A stretch of 64,000 bases of DNA from an uncultured Pelagibacteraceae bacterium (GTDB lineage Bacteria; Pseudomonadota; Alphaproteobacteria; Pelagibacterales; Pelagibacteraceae): assembly GCA_902518165.1 (NCBI GenBank), contig CABYFB010000004.1, positions 80,773-144,772 on the forward strand. Reading direction: 5' to 3'. Shown here in pieces: positions 15,482 through 24,660 of this stretch. Each line of letters opens with the position of its first letter. Position 1 is the first letter of the stretch. The position numbers and the translations under genes are program-made. The notes beneath the pieces are model-generated. The model did not search any database. It saw only the letters and a program-made list of their open reading frames with translations, and was not told where the DNA came from.

Positions 15482-17719
15482 ATGACTGTAGCTGAACTCC
15501 AAATTTTGGTTGATAAGCTACAGTCTAAAATAAGTCAGTTAGAACTCACAAGTAAAGGAGCAATCAAAGCAACAGAGTTTAGATTAGAAGCTGTACTACA
15601 AGCGAATTTAGATACATTTTGGTTGTTAATTTGCGCTATTTTAGTTTTCTTGATGCAGGCTGGATTTATGTGTTTAGAATCTGGTTTATCAAGAAGTAAG
15701 AATAGTATTAACGTTGCTCTTAAAAATATTACAGATTTTGGAATAGCTGTTGTTACTTTTTGGGCTTTTGGTTTTGCATTGATGTATGGAACCAGTGTGA
15801 TGGGCTTGTTTGGTAATAAATTTTATTTTTTTACAACCAAGGTCGCTGGTTATCAAACATATTTCGTATTTCAGGCAATGTTTGTTGCAACAGCAGCAAC
15901 TATCATATCTGGAGCTGTTGCTGAGAGGCTTAGATTCTTCTCATACGTAATAATTACTTTTATAACTTCAGGAATTTTATACCCAATAGTAGGCCACTGG
16001 GCGTGGGCTTTTGATTTCACGAATCCAACAGTAAAATTTGGTTGGCTAGGTAAAATGGGTTATTTAGATTTTGCGGGTGCATCTGTTGTTCATTCTGTTG
16101 GAGGTTGGGTGGCATTAGCAATATTACTCATTATTGGAAGTAGAACAGGTAGATTTAGAAAAGATAAAGATAAAAAATTGTTTCAAGGAAGTAATACACC
16201 CATTGCTGCTCTTGGCGCTTTAATTTTATGGTTTGGTTGGTTTGGATTTAATGGTGGCGCAAATGGAGCAATGGATTTAAAAATTCCATTAATATTAATT
16301 AATACCTTTTTATCAGCATCATTTGGTTTAATCTTTTCAAGTGCAATGGGTATTATCGTAATGAAAAAACCAGAGCCATTGTTTATGATTACAGGTCCTT
16401 TGGCTGGTTTAGTTTCGATTACAGCAAGTTGCGCCTATGTTAATCCATCAGAGGCAATATATATTGGAGCAATTGGAGGAATTTTATCAGGCTCAACAAT
16501 TATTTTATTAGAAAAATTAAAAATTGATGATGTTGTTAGCGCTATACCTGTTCATCTAGTAGGAGGTATGTGGGGAACTATATCAGTTGCGATATTTGGT
16601 GATTTCGAAATGATGGGATTAGATAAAACAAGATTAGAACAATTAACAATTCAAATCATAGGAACATTTAGCATTGGTGGATTTTGCTTTTTTGCTTCAT
16701 ACATAATTTTTAAATCTATAAATTATATTTATCCACTTCGAGTAGGTAAAATCCAAGAGGAGCTTGGTTTAAATATATCAGAACACAACGCATCAACAGA
16801 TACTCACGAATTACTCGAAGTACTAACCAATCAAGCAAAAACCGAGGATTATTCATTAAGAGCTCCCCAAGATCCATTTACTGATAGTGGTATTATTGGT
16901 ACCCAATACAATTTTTTGATGGAAAAATTAGAACAAAGTGAAAAACAAAAAAATAAATGGAAAAACCGAGTTTCATCTGAAATTAAATTAGCAATGAATG
17001 TGCAGAGACGTTTAATGCCAAATAGAGATTTGTCTAATTATCCAATTTATGGACTAAATATTCCAGCCAGAGAAATTTCAGGAGATTTTTACGATTTTTA
17101 TTTACACGATGATCTTGTTTATTTCACATTGTCAGATGTTTCTGGCAAAGGAGTTAATGCTGGTATGGTTATGGCTAAGGCAATTACTTTATTTAAAATT
17201 TTTTCTAGATTAAAATTTAAACCTAATGAAATCCTACTTGAAATGAACAATGATTTAAATGAAACTAATCCGCCAGGCACCTTTATAACCTCAATAGTCG
17301 GATGCTATAATATTAAAACAGACATTATTGAAATTGCAAATGCAGGTCATCAACCAGCTTTGTTGAGAAAAGGAAAGGATTTTGTTGAATATTCATCTTC
17401 TTCTACTCCTCTTGCAATAGTAAAACATAAAAATGAAAATGTTTATAAGCTAGATACTTTTAAATTAGATGGGGGAAGAATATATTGTTTTACTGATGGT
17501 TTTTCAGAATGTCTAGACGAAAATAAAAACGAAATAGGTATTGATGGAGTTAAGAAACTTTTACTTAATCATCAAAATTCTTCTTTACAAAAAGAACTTG
17601 AAAATTCTACAGAGGAAATAAGACTTAAAAGTCTCAAAAAAGATTACAAAGAGACTGGTATAAAAGCAAATAACGATATACTTGATGATGATTTAACTAT
17701 CATCGGAATTGGGCATTGA
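15482..17719 (+). CDS. amt: Ammonium channel (Amt) fused to SpoIIE/RsbU-type PP2C phosphatase, copy 2
   Basis: This 745-residue paralogue of the 12912 gene has an extra N-terminal coiled coil of about 40 residues before the first membrane helix. The Amt part keeps both pore histidines (His204 in FAGASVVHSVGG and His358 in IPVHLVGG). The linker repeats EELGLNISEHNAS and PQDPFTDSGIIG. The phosphatase part has VQRRLMP, ISGDF (Asp535), DVSGKG, NAGHQPAL, FTDGFSE and LDDDLTI, all catalytic motifs. Compared with copy 1 it has about 20 additional residues near the C-terminus. The two copies have diverged clearly, so the duplication is not recent. A decayed phosphatase tail follows directly. Confidence 0.92.
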   Translation: MTVAELQILVDKLQSKISQLELTSKGAIKATEFRLEAVLQANLDTFWLLICAILVFLMQAGFMCLESGLSRSKNSINVALKNITDFGIAVVTFWAFGFALMYGTSVMGLFGNKFYFFTTKVAGYQTYFVFQAMFVATAATIISGAVAERLRFFSYVIITFITSGILYPIVGHWAWAFDFTNPTVKFGWLGKMGYLDFAGASVVHSVGGWVALAILLIIGSRTGRFRKDKDKKLFQGSNTPIAALGALILWFGWFGFNGGANGAMDLKIPLILINTFLSASFGLIFSSAMGIIVMKKPEPLFMITGPLAGLVSITASCAYVNPSEAIYIGAIGGILSGSTIILLEKLKIDDVVSAIPVHLVGGMWGTISVAIFGDFEMMGLDKTRLEQLTIQIIGTFSIGGFCFFASYIIFKSINYIYPLRVGKIQEELGLNISEHNASTDTHELLEVLTNQAKTEDYSLRAPQDPFTDSGIIGTQYNFLMEKLEQSEKQKNKWKNRVSSEIKLAMNVQRRLMPNRDLSNYPIYGLNIPAREISGDFYDFYLHDDLVYFTLSDVSGKGVNAGMVMAKAITLFKIFSRLKFKPNEILLEMNNDLNETNPPGTFITSIVGCYNIKTDIIEIANAGHQPALLRKGKDFVEYSSSSTPLAIVKHKNENVYKLDTFKLDGGRIYCFTDGFSECLDENKNEIGIDGVKKLLLNHQNSSLQKELENSTEEIRLKSLKKDYKETGIKANNDILDDDLTIIGIGH

Positions 17720-17847
17720 AAATTATAGAGCAAAATTTTAATACAGATTCTAACGAATAATTATCAGATATATCAAATACGGTAATTAATACTGCTGTGG
17801 ATAATTAGCTAAGTGACGACTTAACCTTAATATCTATAGGTAAATAA
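17719..17847 (+). pseudogene. Decayed C-terminal tail of a third Amt-SpoIIE phosphatase
   Basis: Frame translation from 17719 gives KIIEQNFN at the start and LSDDLTLISIGK before a stop at 17845. This aligns without gaps over about 42 codons with the end of copy 1 (IIEKNFN ... LSDDLTLISIGK), the last 12 residues being identical. Two in-frame TAA/TAG stops replace a Gln and an Arg of copy 1. The frame differs from that of copy 2, whose stop it touches. It has no start and cannot be expressed as such, so it is the remnant of a third phosphatase gene lost by deletion or recombination. Confidence 0.85.
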
Positions 17848-17919
17848 CAATCTAAGTAAAATAAACCCGCGATCAAATATCATATATAATAAGTATATCT
17901 TAGAAAATATATTTCTGAT

Positions 17920-19161
17920 GTGGATGAAAAAAATCTAAAAATTGGAATTATTGGTGCTGGAATACAAGGTGTTTGTAACGCTTTATTTCTACAAAAAAAA
18001 GGTTTTCAAGTAATACTTTTTGATAGAGAGGAGCCAGGAAGTGCGGCATCATATGGAAATGCTGGTCACTTTTCTCCTTATGCGTCTGTTCCTTTAAACA
18101 GACCAGATGTCATAGCAGATGTTCCATCAATGTTAATTAGTTCAAGAGGACCATTAGCTTTAAAGTGGAACTATGTGCCGAAGATGATTCCTTGGTTTGC
18201 AAGATTTATATTAAATTGTAGAGAAGAAAAAATGATGCATACAGCTAAAAATATGCATCAAATTTTAGATCAATCATTACCAGCATTCGATGAATTATTT
18301 GACGAAATTGATTTAGAGGGATTAGTTGAAAATAATGGAATTCTCTATGTTTGGAATGATCAAAATATGAAAAGTAGAGAATTAGAAATAAGAATTAGAG
18401 ATCAGCTTGGTGTAAAGCAACAACTAGTAAATAAAAAAGAAATTCACGATTTAGAACCAAACTTAAAACCATTTTATCATGGCGGAGTATTTTATGATTA
18501 TGCAAGACACGCAAGAAATCCTAGAAAAATTTTAATAAAGTTATTTGAAAGTTTTGTAAACAAAGGTGGAAAATTTTTAAAATTAAATATTCAAGATATA
18601 GATTTTGACGAAGAAAAACCTGTTTTAAGAACAGAAACGCAAAGATTTATTTTTGATAAACTTGTTATTGCATGTGGAGCATTTTCAAAAAGATTAACTG
18701 ATAAATTACATGAAAATATTCCTTTAGATACTGAAAGAGGCTATCACGTTCACTTCAAAGATTATGATCATTTAATTTCAAGACCAATTGTTTATGCAAA
18801 TAGAGGCTTTGGAATGACTCCAATGGAACAGGGTTTACGTGTTGTTGGTACAGTAGAATTTGGAGGTTTAGAAAACTCCCCATCTAAATCTAGAATAAAA
18901 AACTTGATATTAAACGCAAAGGATATGTTAGATGGGTTACCAGAGCATAAAGATGAGTGGCTTGGATTTAGACCCACATTACCAGATTTTCTACCAGTTC
19001 TAGGTCCTTCAAAAAACTATAAAAATGTTTTCTATTCATTTGGTCATCATCATTTAGGTTGGACACTTGGTGCAATATCAGGAAAAATTATATCTAAAAT
19101 GATCTCAGGTGAGAATACTAACTTAGATCTGCAACCATACAGTTCAATAAGGTTTAGTTAA
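17920..19161 (+). CDS. FAD-dependent oxidoreductase, D-amino-acid dehydrogenase (DadA) family
   Basis: The 413-residue protein opens with a Rossmann FAD motif GIIGAGIQGVCNALFLQKKG, followed by a DAO-type flavoprotein fold with SYGNAGHFSPYA and a C-terminal GHHHLGWTLG that lines the flavin site. DadA-type enzymes deaminate D-amino acids at the inner membrane and pass electrons to quinone; related proteins oxidise other secondary amines. The start is GTG 17920; no ATG is in frame nearby. A DMT-type transporter follows 27 bases downstream. The substrate is not evident. Confidence 0.8.
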   Translation: MDEKNLKIGIIGAGIQGVCNALFLQKKGFQVILFDREEPGSAASYGNAGHFSPYASVPLNRPDVIADVPSMLISSRGPLALKWNYVPKMIPWFARFILNCREEKMMHTAKNMHQILDQSLPAFDELFDEIDLEGLVENNGILYVWNDQNMKSRELEIRIRDQLGVKQQLVNKKEIHDLEPNLKPFYHGGVFYDYARHARNPRKILIKLFESFVNKGGKFLKLNIQDIDFDEEKPVLRTETQRFIFDKLVIACGAFSKRLTDKLHENIPLDTERGYHVHFKDYDHLISRPIVYANRGFGMTPMEQGLRVVGTVEFGGLENSPSKSRIKNLILNAKDMLDGLPEHKDEWLGFRPTLPDFLPVLGPSKNYKNVFYSFGHHHLGWTLGAISGKIISKMISGENTNLDLQPYSSIRFS

Positions 19162-19188
19162 AAGTAATCTTTTATAGTAATCTATCTA

Positions 19189-20094
19189 ATGCTTGAAAAT
19201 AAAAGTAATGTCATAATTGCATCGATTTTGCTTTTTTTAGCAGCTTTGTTTTGGTCCGGAAATTTTATTGTTGGAAAGATTGCAGGTTTAAATGACATAC
19301 CTCCAATATCGTTAAACATATTAAGATGGTCCTTGGCATTTCTAATTTTACTACCTCTCACTTACAAAGAGATGCTTGAAAAAAAAGAATTAATTTTTAA
19401 AAATTTTTATCTATTATGTTTTCTAGGTATAACAGCGGTCAGTATTTTTAATTCAGCTCTTTTTTATTCTTTGAAAACTACACAAGTAATTACCGGCGTA
19501 CTTATGATTTCTACTGTTCCAGTAATGATCATTTTATTCTCTATTATTTTAAAAATAGAAAAAACAAATACTTTTCAAGTTGTCGGAGTTATTTTTTCTT
19601 TATTAGGTGTGTTATTTATAATTTCTAAAGCAGATTTTGAAGTCTTTAAAAATTTAGCTTTTGAAAAAGGAGATTTATATGCGTTATTTGCGATGATATC
19701 CTGGTCACTTTATTCTGCTCTTTTAAAGAAAAAAAATTATGGATTATCTCCTATAACTTTACTTCAAGTTGTTATTGGTCTTGGTGTAATATTTCTTATA
19801 CCAATGTATGCAATAGATTATATTTACATTGGTAATCGAATTATAATTAATACAAATTTCATTCTTGTTTTATCTTATGTTGTTTTGTTGCCCGGCATCA
19901 TTTCTTTTTTTTTCTGGATAAAAGGTGTTGCTTTAATAGGCGCTAATAGAGCAGGAATTTATTTACATTTAATGCCAATTCTTGCAGCAATTCTAGCGAT
20001 GATAATATTTGATGAAGTATTATTATTTTATCATTATATCGGTGGAATATTTATTATTTCAGGGATATTACTTTCAAACAAAAAAAATGCATAA
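19189..20094 (+). CDS. EamA/DMT-family transporter
   Basis: This 301-residue protein has about ten membrane helices in two EamA repeats (roughly 10-140 and 155-295). The pattern LFWSGNFIVGKIAG near the N-terminus is typical of drug/metabolite transporters that move amino acids or other small metabolites, often outward. It lies between a DadA-like oxidase and a hydroxyacid dehydrogenase, with which it overlaps by eight bases, so the three may act on one substrate. The substrate cannot be read from the sequence. Confidence 0.85.
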   Translation: MLENKSNVIIASILLFLAALFWSGNFIVGKIAGLNDIPPISLNILRWSLAFLILLPLTYKEMLEKKELIFKNFYLLCFLGITAVSIFNSALFYSLKTTQVITGVLMISTVPVMIILFSIILKIEKTNTFQVVGVIFSLLGVLFIISKADFEVFKNLAFEKGDLYALFAMISWSLYSALLKKKNYGLSPITLLQVVIGLGVIFLIPMYAIDYIYIGNRIIINTNFILVLSYVVLLPGIISFFFWIKGVALIGANRAGIYLHLMPILAAILAMIIFDEVLLFYHYIGGIFIISGILLSNKKNA

Positions 20095-21037
20095 AGTAGC
20101 TATACTTGACGATTATCAAAACATTGTAAAAGATTTTATTGATCTTAAAAAATTATCTTCAAAATATGAATTTCAAATTTTTAATCAGCCTTTTGAAAAT
20201 GAGGATGATGCAATAGAACAACTGAAAGAATTTGAAGTACTTTTTATAATGCGAGAAAGAACAAAAATAACAAAACAATTAATAGAAAGTTTAAAAAAAT
20301 TAAAACTAATTGTTACAAGTGGAATGAGAAACAAATCTATAGATTTAGATGCTGCTAAGAAAAATAAAATTTTGGTTACTGGTACTGAAATCAATAGCAA
20401 CCCAACACCAGAGTTGACTTGGGCATTAATTTTGGGACTTGCAAGAAATTTTAAAACGGAAATAGATAATATGTATCAAGGTTACTGGCAGTCAACAATT
20501 GGAGTGGAGCTTAAAGGTAAGATATTAGGTTTACTTGGATTGGGTAGAGTAGGTTCTGAAGTTGCTAAAATTGGTAAAGCTTTTGGTATGCAAATTATGG
20601 CTTGGAGTGAAAATTTAAACTTAGATAAATGCAAAGAGCTTGATGTTTTGCCATGCAGCAAGGATGACTTAATCCAAAATTCAGATTTTCTGTCAATTCA
20701 TGTTCAAGGAGGAGATAGATATAGAAATTGTATTACTATTAAAGAATTTGAGAAAATGAAAAAAACCTCCTACTTAATAAATACCTCAAGAGGTGAAATA
20801 GTTAATGAAGATGATTTAATTATAGCATTATCAACAAATATTATAGCTGGCGCAGGCATAGATGTTTACGAAAAAGAACCGCTCCCTGAAAGCCACAAGC
20901 TTAGATTCGTACAGAATGCTCTTTTACTTCCTCACATTGGTTATGTAACTGCCGAAAATTATGAAACTTTCTACACTCAAATGATAGAGAATCTTGATAG
21001 TTTTATATCTGGTAAACCAAAAAGGGTCATTGAGTAA
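20087..21037 (+). CDS. D-isomer-specific 2-hydroxyacid dehydrogenase
   Basis: From ATG 20087 the product has 316 residues. It contains the NAD-binding GLLGLGRVGSEVAKIGKAFG and the family catalytic residues: Arg in INTSRGEIVN, Glu in DVYEKEP and His in LLPHIGYVT. The family reduces 2-keto acids or oxidises D-2-hydroxy acids with NAD(P). Starting at 20087 gives MHKVAILDDYQN, the usual beginning of the fold, whereas the frame extension to 20009 is the out-of-frame shadow of the transporter gene. Substrate unknown; glyoxylate, hydroxypyruvate and phosphoglycerate types are all possible. Confidence 0.87.
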   Translation: MHKVAILDDYQNIVKDFIDLKKLSSKYEFQIFNQPFENEDDAIEQLKEFEVLFIMRERTKITKQLIESLKKLKLIVTSGMRNKSIDLDAAKKNKILVTGTEINSNPTPELTWALILGLARNFKTEIDNMYQGYWQSTIGVELKGKILGLLGLGRVGSEVAKIGKAFGMQIMAWSENLNLDKCKELDVLPCSKDDLIQNSDFLSIHVQGGDRYRNCITIKEFEKMKKTSYLINTSRGEIVNEDDLIIALSTNIIAGAGIDVYEKEPLPESHKLRFVQNALLLPHIGYVTAENYETFYTQMIENLDSFISGKPKRVIE

Positions 21038-21096
21038 ATTAAATTAAGACAATTTTTAAAGATATAAATTTTAATTTTTTGTGTATAATTAATTTG

Positions 21097-23751
21097 ATGA
21101 GCAAAGAATTTAAAGCTAATCAAAATCAAAAATTAGATAATCAAGAGTTAAATGATTGGTTAGACTCTCTTGATGCAGTAGTTGAAAATCATGGTAGAGA
21201 GGGTGCCAAACTAATTTTAGAAAAACTTGAGAAAAGAGCAAAAGATTTAAGAGTATTATATTCACCAGTTCCATATTCACCATACAGAAATACGATATCT
21301 CAATATGATCAAGGAATTTATCCTGGAGATTTAGCAATTGAGGAAAAAATAACAGCAATTTTAAGATGGAATGCTTTAACCATGGTTATGAAAGCAAATA
21401 AAAATTATGGTGGGCTTGGAGGACATATAGCAAGTTATGCATCTTTTGCTGAAGTATTTGAAACTGGATTTAATCATTTTTTTAAAGGTGGTGATGAAGC
21501 AGATTTAATTTTTTATCAATCACAGTGTACAACTGGAATATATGCAAGATCTTTTTTAGAGGGAAGATTAACAAAAAATCATTTAGAACATTATAGACAG
21601 GAATTAAATGAGCAAGGACTGTCTTCATACTGTCATCCTTATTTGATGAGAGATTACTGGACATTTACCACATCGTCCATGGGCATAGGTTTAGTTAATG
21701 CAATTTACCAAGCTCGTTTCATGAAATATTTAGAAAATAGAAACTTATTAAAAACTAATAAAAGAGTTTGGGGTTTATTTGGAGATGGTGAAATGGATGA
21801 ACCTGAAAGTTTGGCTGGATTATCTATCGCCTCAAGAGAAAAATTAGATAATTTAACTTTTATTATAAATTGCAATCTTCAAAGATTAGATGGACCTGTA
21901 AGAGGCAATGGACAAATAATTCAAGAACTTGAGACAATCTTTAAAGCTAATGGATGGAATGTTATAAAAGTTCTTTGGGGATCTGAATGGGATAAGATTT
22001 TTCAACAAGATAAAGATCACTTGTTATTGAAACGTTTTGCTAAAACTGTAGACGGAAAATATCAAACTTTAGGGGCAAGAGATGGTGAGTATAATCTTAA
22101 AAACTTTTTTGCAGAGGATCCAGAAGTTTTAAAATTGGTTTCTTCACTTAGTAAAGATGAAATTGATAAATTAAAAAGAGGAGGTCATGATTTTAAAAAA
22201 CTTTATGCTGCTTTTAATGCTGCAGTTAATAATAAGGGCAAACCTACAGTTATTTTAGCTAAAACTAAAAAAGGTTATGGAATGGGTAAAGCTGGCGAGT
22301 CAAAAATGACTAACCACCAGCAAAAAGAATTAAATCTTGATGCATTAAAAGAGTTTAGAGATCGTTTTCAATTAGATATTCCAGATAATAAACTAGAAAA
22401 TATGGAGTTTTATAAACCAGATGAAAATTCTGAGGAAATAAAATACTTAAAAAAAAGAAGGGAAGCTCTAGGAGGGTCTTTACCTAAAAGAAGCTTTAAA
22501 GAAGTAGAATTAGTTACTCCAAAAATTGAAAAACATTCAAACTTTTTATTCGAAGAAAGTGATAGAGAATATTCAACAACGACTGGACTGGTAAGATCTT
22601 TAGGAAACATAATGAGAGATAAAGAGTTTGGAAAAAGGGTCGTACCAATAGTTGCTGATGAAGCTAGGACTTTTGGAATGGCTAATTTATTTTCACAAAT
22701 TGGAATATATTCACCAGAGGGTCAGTTATATGAACCAGAGGATGCGACTTCTATTTTGAAATATCAAGAATCAAAAACTGGACAATTATTAGAGGAAGGA
22801 ATTAATGAAGCTGGAGCCATATCTTCATGGTTAGCTGCAGCAACTTCTTATAGTAATCATAATTTTCCAATGATGCCGTTTTATATTTTTTACTCAATGT
22901 TTGGTTTTCAAAGAATCGGAGATTTGATTTGGGCGGCAGCTGATCAAATGCCTAGAGGATTTTTAATTGGTGCAACAGCTGGCCGAACTACTTTAGCTGG
23001 AGAAGGATTACAACACCAAGATGGACAAAGTCATATAATTGCATCAACATTTCCAAATTTAAAATCTTACGATCCTTGTTTTGCAAGTGAGCTAGCGATT
23101 ATTTTTGATGAAGGAATGAAAAGAATGATGACAGAATGTAAAGATGAATTTTATTATATTACTGTGAATAATGAAAAATACTCTCATCCAAAAATTGATA
23201 TAAAAAATAAAGATGGAATAATTAAAGGTGGTTACCTTTTTAAAGATAATTCTAATGATAAAATTAATATAAATTTATTAGGATCTGGACCAATATTTAG
23301 AGAATGTATCGAAGCCTCTAAAATACTTAAAGATGAATTTGGAATTGGTTCAAGATTGTACAGCATAACAAGCTATTCAGAGTTAGAAAAAAATGCTAAA
23401 TCAGTTTTAAGACAAAACACATTGTCCCCTGCAAATAAAAAACAAAATTATTTGCAGCAGCTAATTTCTAATGACGACCCTATAATTGCTACTTCAGATT
23501 ATGTAAGAGCATATTCACAATTAATCTCTAGTCACATAAATAATAAGTTTTTAGCAATGGGCACTGATGGTTTTGGAAGAAGTGATACGCGAAAAAATTT
23601 GAGAGACTTTTTTGAGGTAGATAGCAAACATATAGTCGCTAGTTCTTTGTATTCACTTTACGAAGACAATAAAGCTCCATTAGAAACACTAGAAAAAGCA
23701 ATTAGTAAATATAATCTCAACAATAATAAGAATAATCCTTGGGAAATATAG
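21097..23751 (+). CDS. aceE: Pyruvate dehydrogenase E1 component, homodimeric type (AceE)
   Basis: AceE decarboxylates pyruvate with thiamine diphosphate and acetylates lipoyl-E2. The protein has 884 residues, the normal length of the single-chain E1. It shows the ThDP motif GDGEMDEPESLAG near residue 229 with NCNLQRLDGPVRGNG after it, plus the early NYGGLGGHIASYAS signature. I chose ATG 21097 (MSKEFK), since the extension upstream is not conserved-looking. TATAAT at 21084-21089 ends seven bases before this ATG, so the message could be leaderless. No E2 or E3 gene is adjacent, which is unusual for aceE; those subunits must be elsewhere. Confidence 0.95.
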   Translation: MSKEFKANQNQKLDNQELNDWLDSLDAVVENHGREGAKLILEKLEKRAKDLRVLYSPVPYSPYRNTISQYDQGIYPGDLAIEEKITAILRWNALTMVMKANKNYGGLGGHIASYASFAEVFETGFNHFFKGGDEADLIFYQSQCTTGIYARSFLEGRLTKNHLEHYRQELNEQGLSSYCHPYLMRDYWTFTTSSMGIGLVNAIYQARFMKYLENRNLLKTNKRVWGLFGDGEMDEPESLAGLSIASREKLDNLTFIINCNLQRLDGPVRGNGQIIQELETIFKANGWNVIKVLWGSEWDKIFQQDKDHLLLKRFAKTVDGKYQTLGARDGEYNLKNFFAEDPEVLKLVSSLSKDEIDKLKRGGHDFKKLYAAFNAAVNNKGKPTVILAKTKKGYGMGKAGESKMTNHQQKELNLDALKEFRDRFQLDIPDNKLENMEFYKPDENSEEIKYLKKRREALGGSLPKRSFKEVELVTPKIEKHSNFLFEESDREYSTTTGLVRSLGNIMRDKEFGKRVVPIVADEARTFGMANLFSQIGIYSPEGQLYEPEDATSILKYQESKTGQLLEEGINEAGAISSWLAAATSYSNHNFPMMPFYIFYSMFGFQRIGDLIWAAADQMPRGFLIGATAGRTTLAGEGLQHQDGQSHIIASTFPNLKSYDPCFASELAIIFDEGMKRMMTECKDEFYYITVNNEKYSHPKIDIKNKDGIIKGGYLFKDNSNDKININLLGSGPIFRECIEASKILKDEFGIGSRLYSITSYSELEKNAKSVLRQNTLSPANKKQNYLQQLISNDDPIIATSDYVRAYSQLISSHINNKFLAMGTDGFGRSDTRKNLRDFFEVDSKHIVASSLYSLYEDNKAPLETLEKAISKYNLNNNKNNPWEI

Positions 23752-23766
23752 TTCCTACTAATTTTT

Positions 23767-24660
23767 ATGGAATTACCTGTCGTCAATCATAAAGATTATG
23801 AAGCTCAATTAAATGAAGATAATAAATTCCCTATAAAAAAATTTGGAGAATTAGCTAAAGTGTTAATTAAAAATAAAATTGTTAAAAATTTCTATATTCC
23901 AGAGCCATGTTCAGTAGAAACTTTAAAAGAAGCACATACAGAGGACTATATAAATAAGATAAAAAATAAAACTTTAAATAAAAACGAGATTAGAAAAATT
24001 GGTTTTCCTTTGGTTGATAGTGTTGTCAGAAGATCATTTATTGCAACAGGAGGAACCGTGCTTGCTACAAAGTTAGCATTAAATTATGGTTTAGCTTGTA
24101 ATACAGCAGGAGGGAGTCATCACGCAACATCTAATGAAGGAGCTGGATTTTGTGTTTTTAATGATGTCGCGGTAGCAGCCAAATATTTAACCTCAAGAGG
24201 ATTAGCAAATAAAATATTAATTATTGATTTAGATGTTCACCAGGGTAATGGCAATTCTGAAATATTTAAAAATGATAATCAAGTCTTTACATTTAGCATG
24301 CATTCGAAAGTTAATTATCCAGCAAAAAAATCAGTAAGTGATCTTGATATTGAATTAGAGGAAAATTTAGAAGATAGAGAATATATTGATATTTTAAAAA
24401 ATAACTTAAAATATTTGAATGAAGAAGAGTTTGATTTTGTTTTTTATATCGCTGGAGTTGATATTCACTATAATGACAGGTTGGGTAAACTAAAAATTTC
24501 TGATAATGGTATATTTGAAAGAGATGAATTAGTTATTGAAAATTTTTTCTCAAATAAAATTCCTATATGTGGAGTATTAGGAGGCGGATATAACGAAGAT
24601 TTTAACAAACTAGTAGAATTACATTCTAGTTTACACAAAACATGTGCTAAATTTTTATAA
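23767..24660 (+). CDS. Histone-deacetylase-family amidohydrolase (HDAC/AcuC-like)
   Basis: The 297-residue protein has the arginase/deacetylase fold with GGSHHATSNEGAGFCVFNDV (twin catalytic His), the zinc ligands in IDLDVHQGNG and the Tyr-bearing GVLGGGYNED. Bacterial members act as acetylpolyamine amidohydrolases, protein deacetylases (AcuC) or on other acyl-amides. It follows aceE by 15 bases and its stop overlaps msrB (TAATG). The pairing with aceE would suit acetyl-group control, but that is speculation. All metal ligands I can see are intact. Confidence 0.9.
   Translation: MELPVVNHKDYEAQLNEDNKFPIKKFGELAKVLIKNKIVKNFYIPEPCSVETLKEAHTEDYINKIKNKTLNKNEIRKIGFPLVDSVVRRSFIATGGTVLATKLALNYGLACNTAGGSHHATSNEGAGFCVFNDVAVAAKYLTSRGLANKILIIDLDVHQGNGNSEIFKNDNQVFTFSMHSKVNYPAKKSVSDLDIELEENLEDREYIDILKNNLKYLNEEEFDFVFYIAGVDIHYNDRLGKLKISDNGIFERDELVIENFFSNKIPICGVLGGGYNEDFNKLVELHSSLHKTCAKFL

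Noticed and set aside
17848..17919. tRNA or other RNA gene in the gap before the DadA-like gene
   Set aside because: The stretch is plain AT-rich sequence with no cloverleaf or conserved arm; only a GGTAAATAAC-like tail of the pseudogene precedes it.
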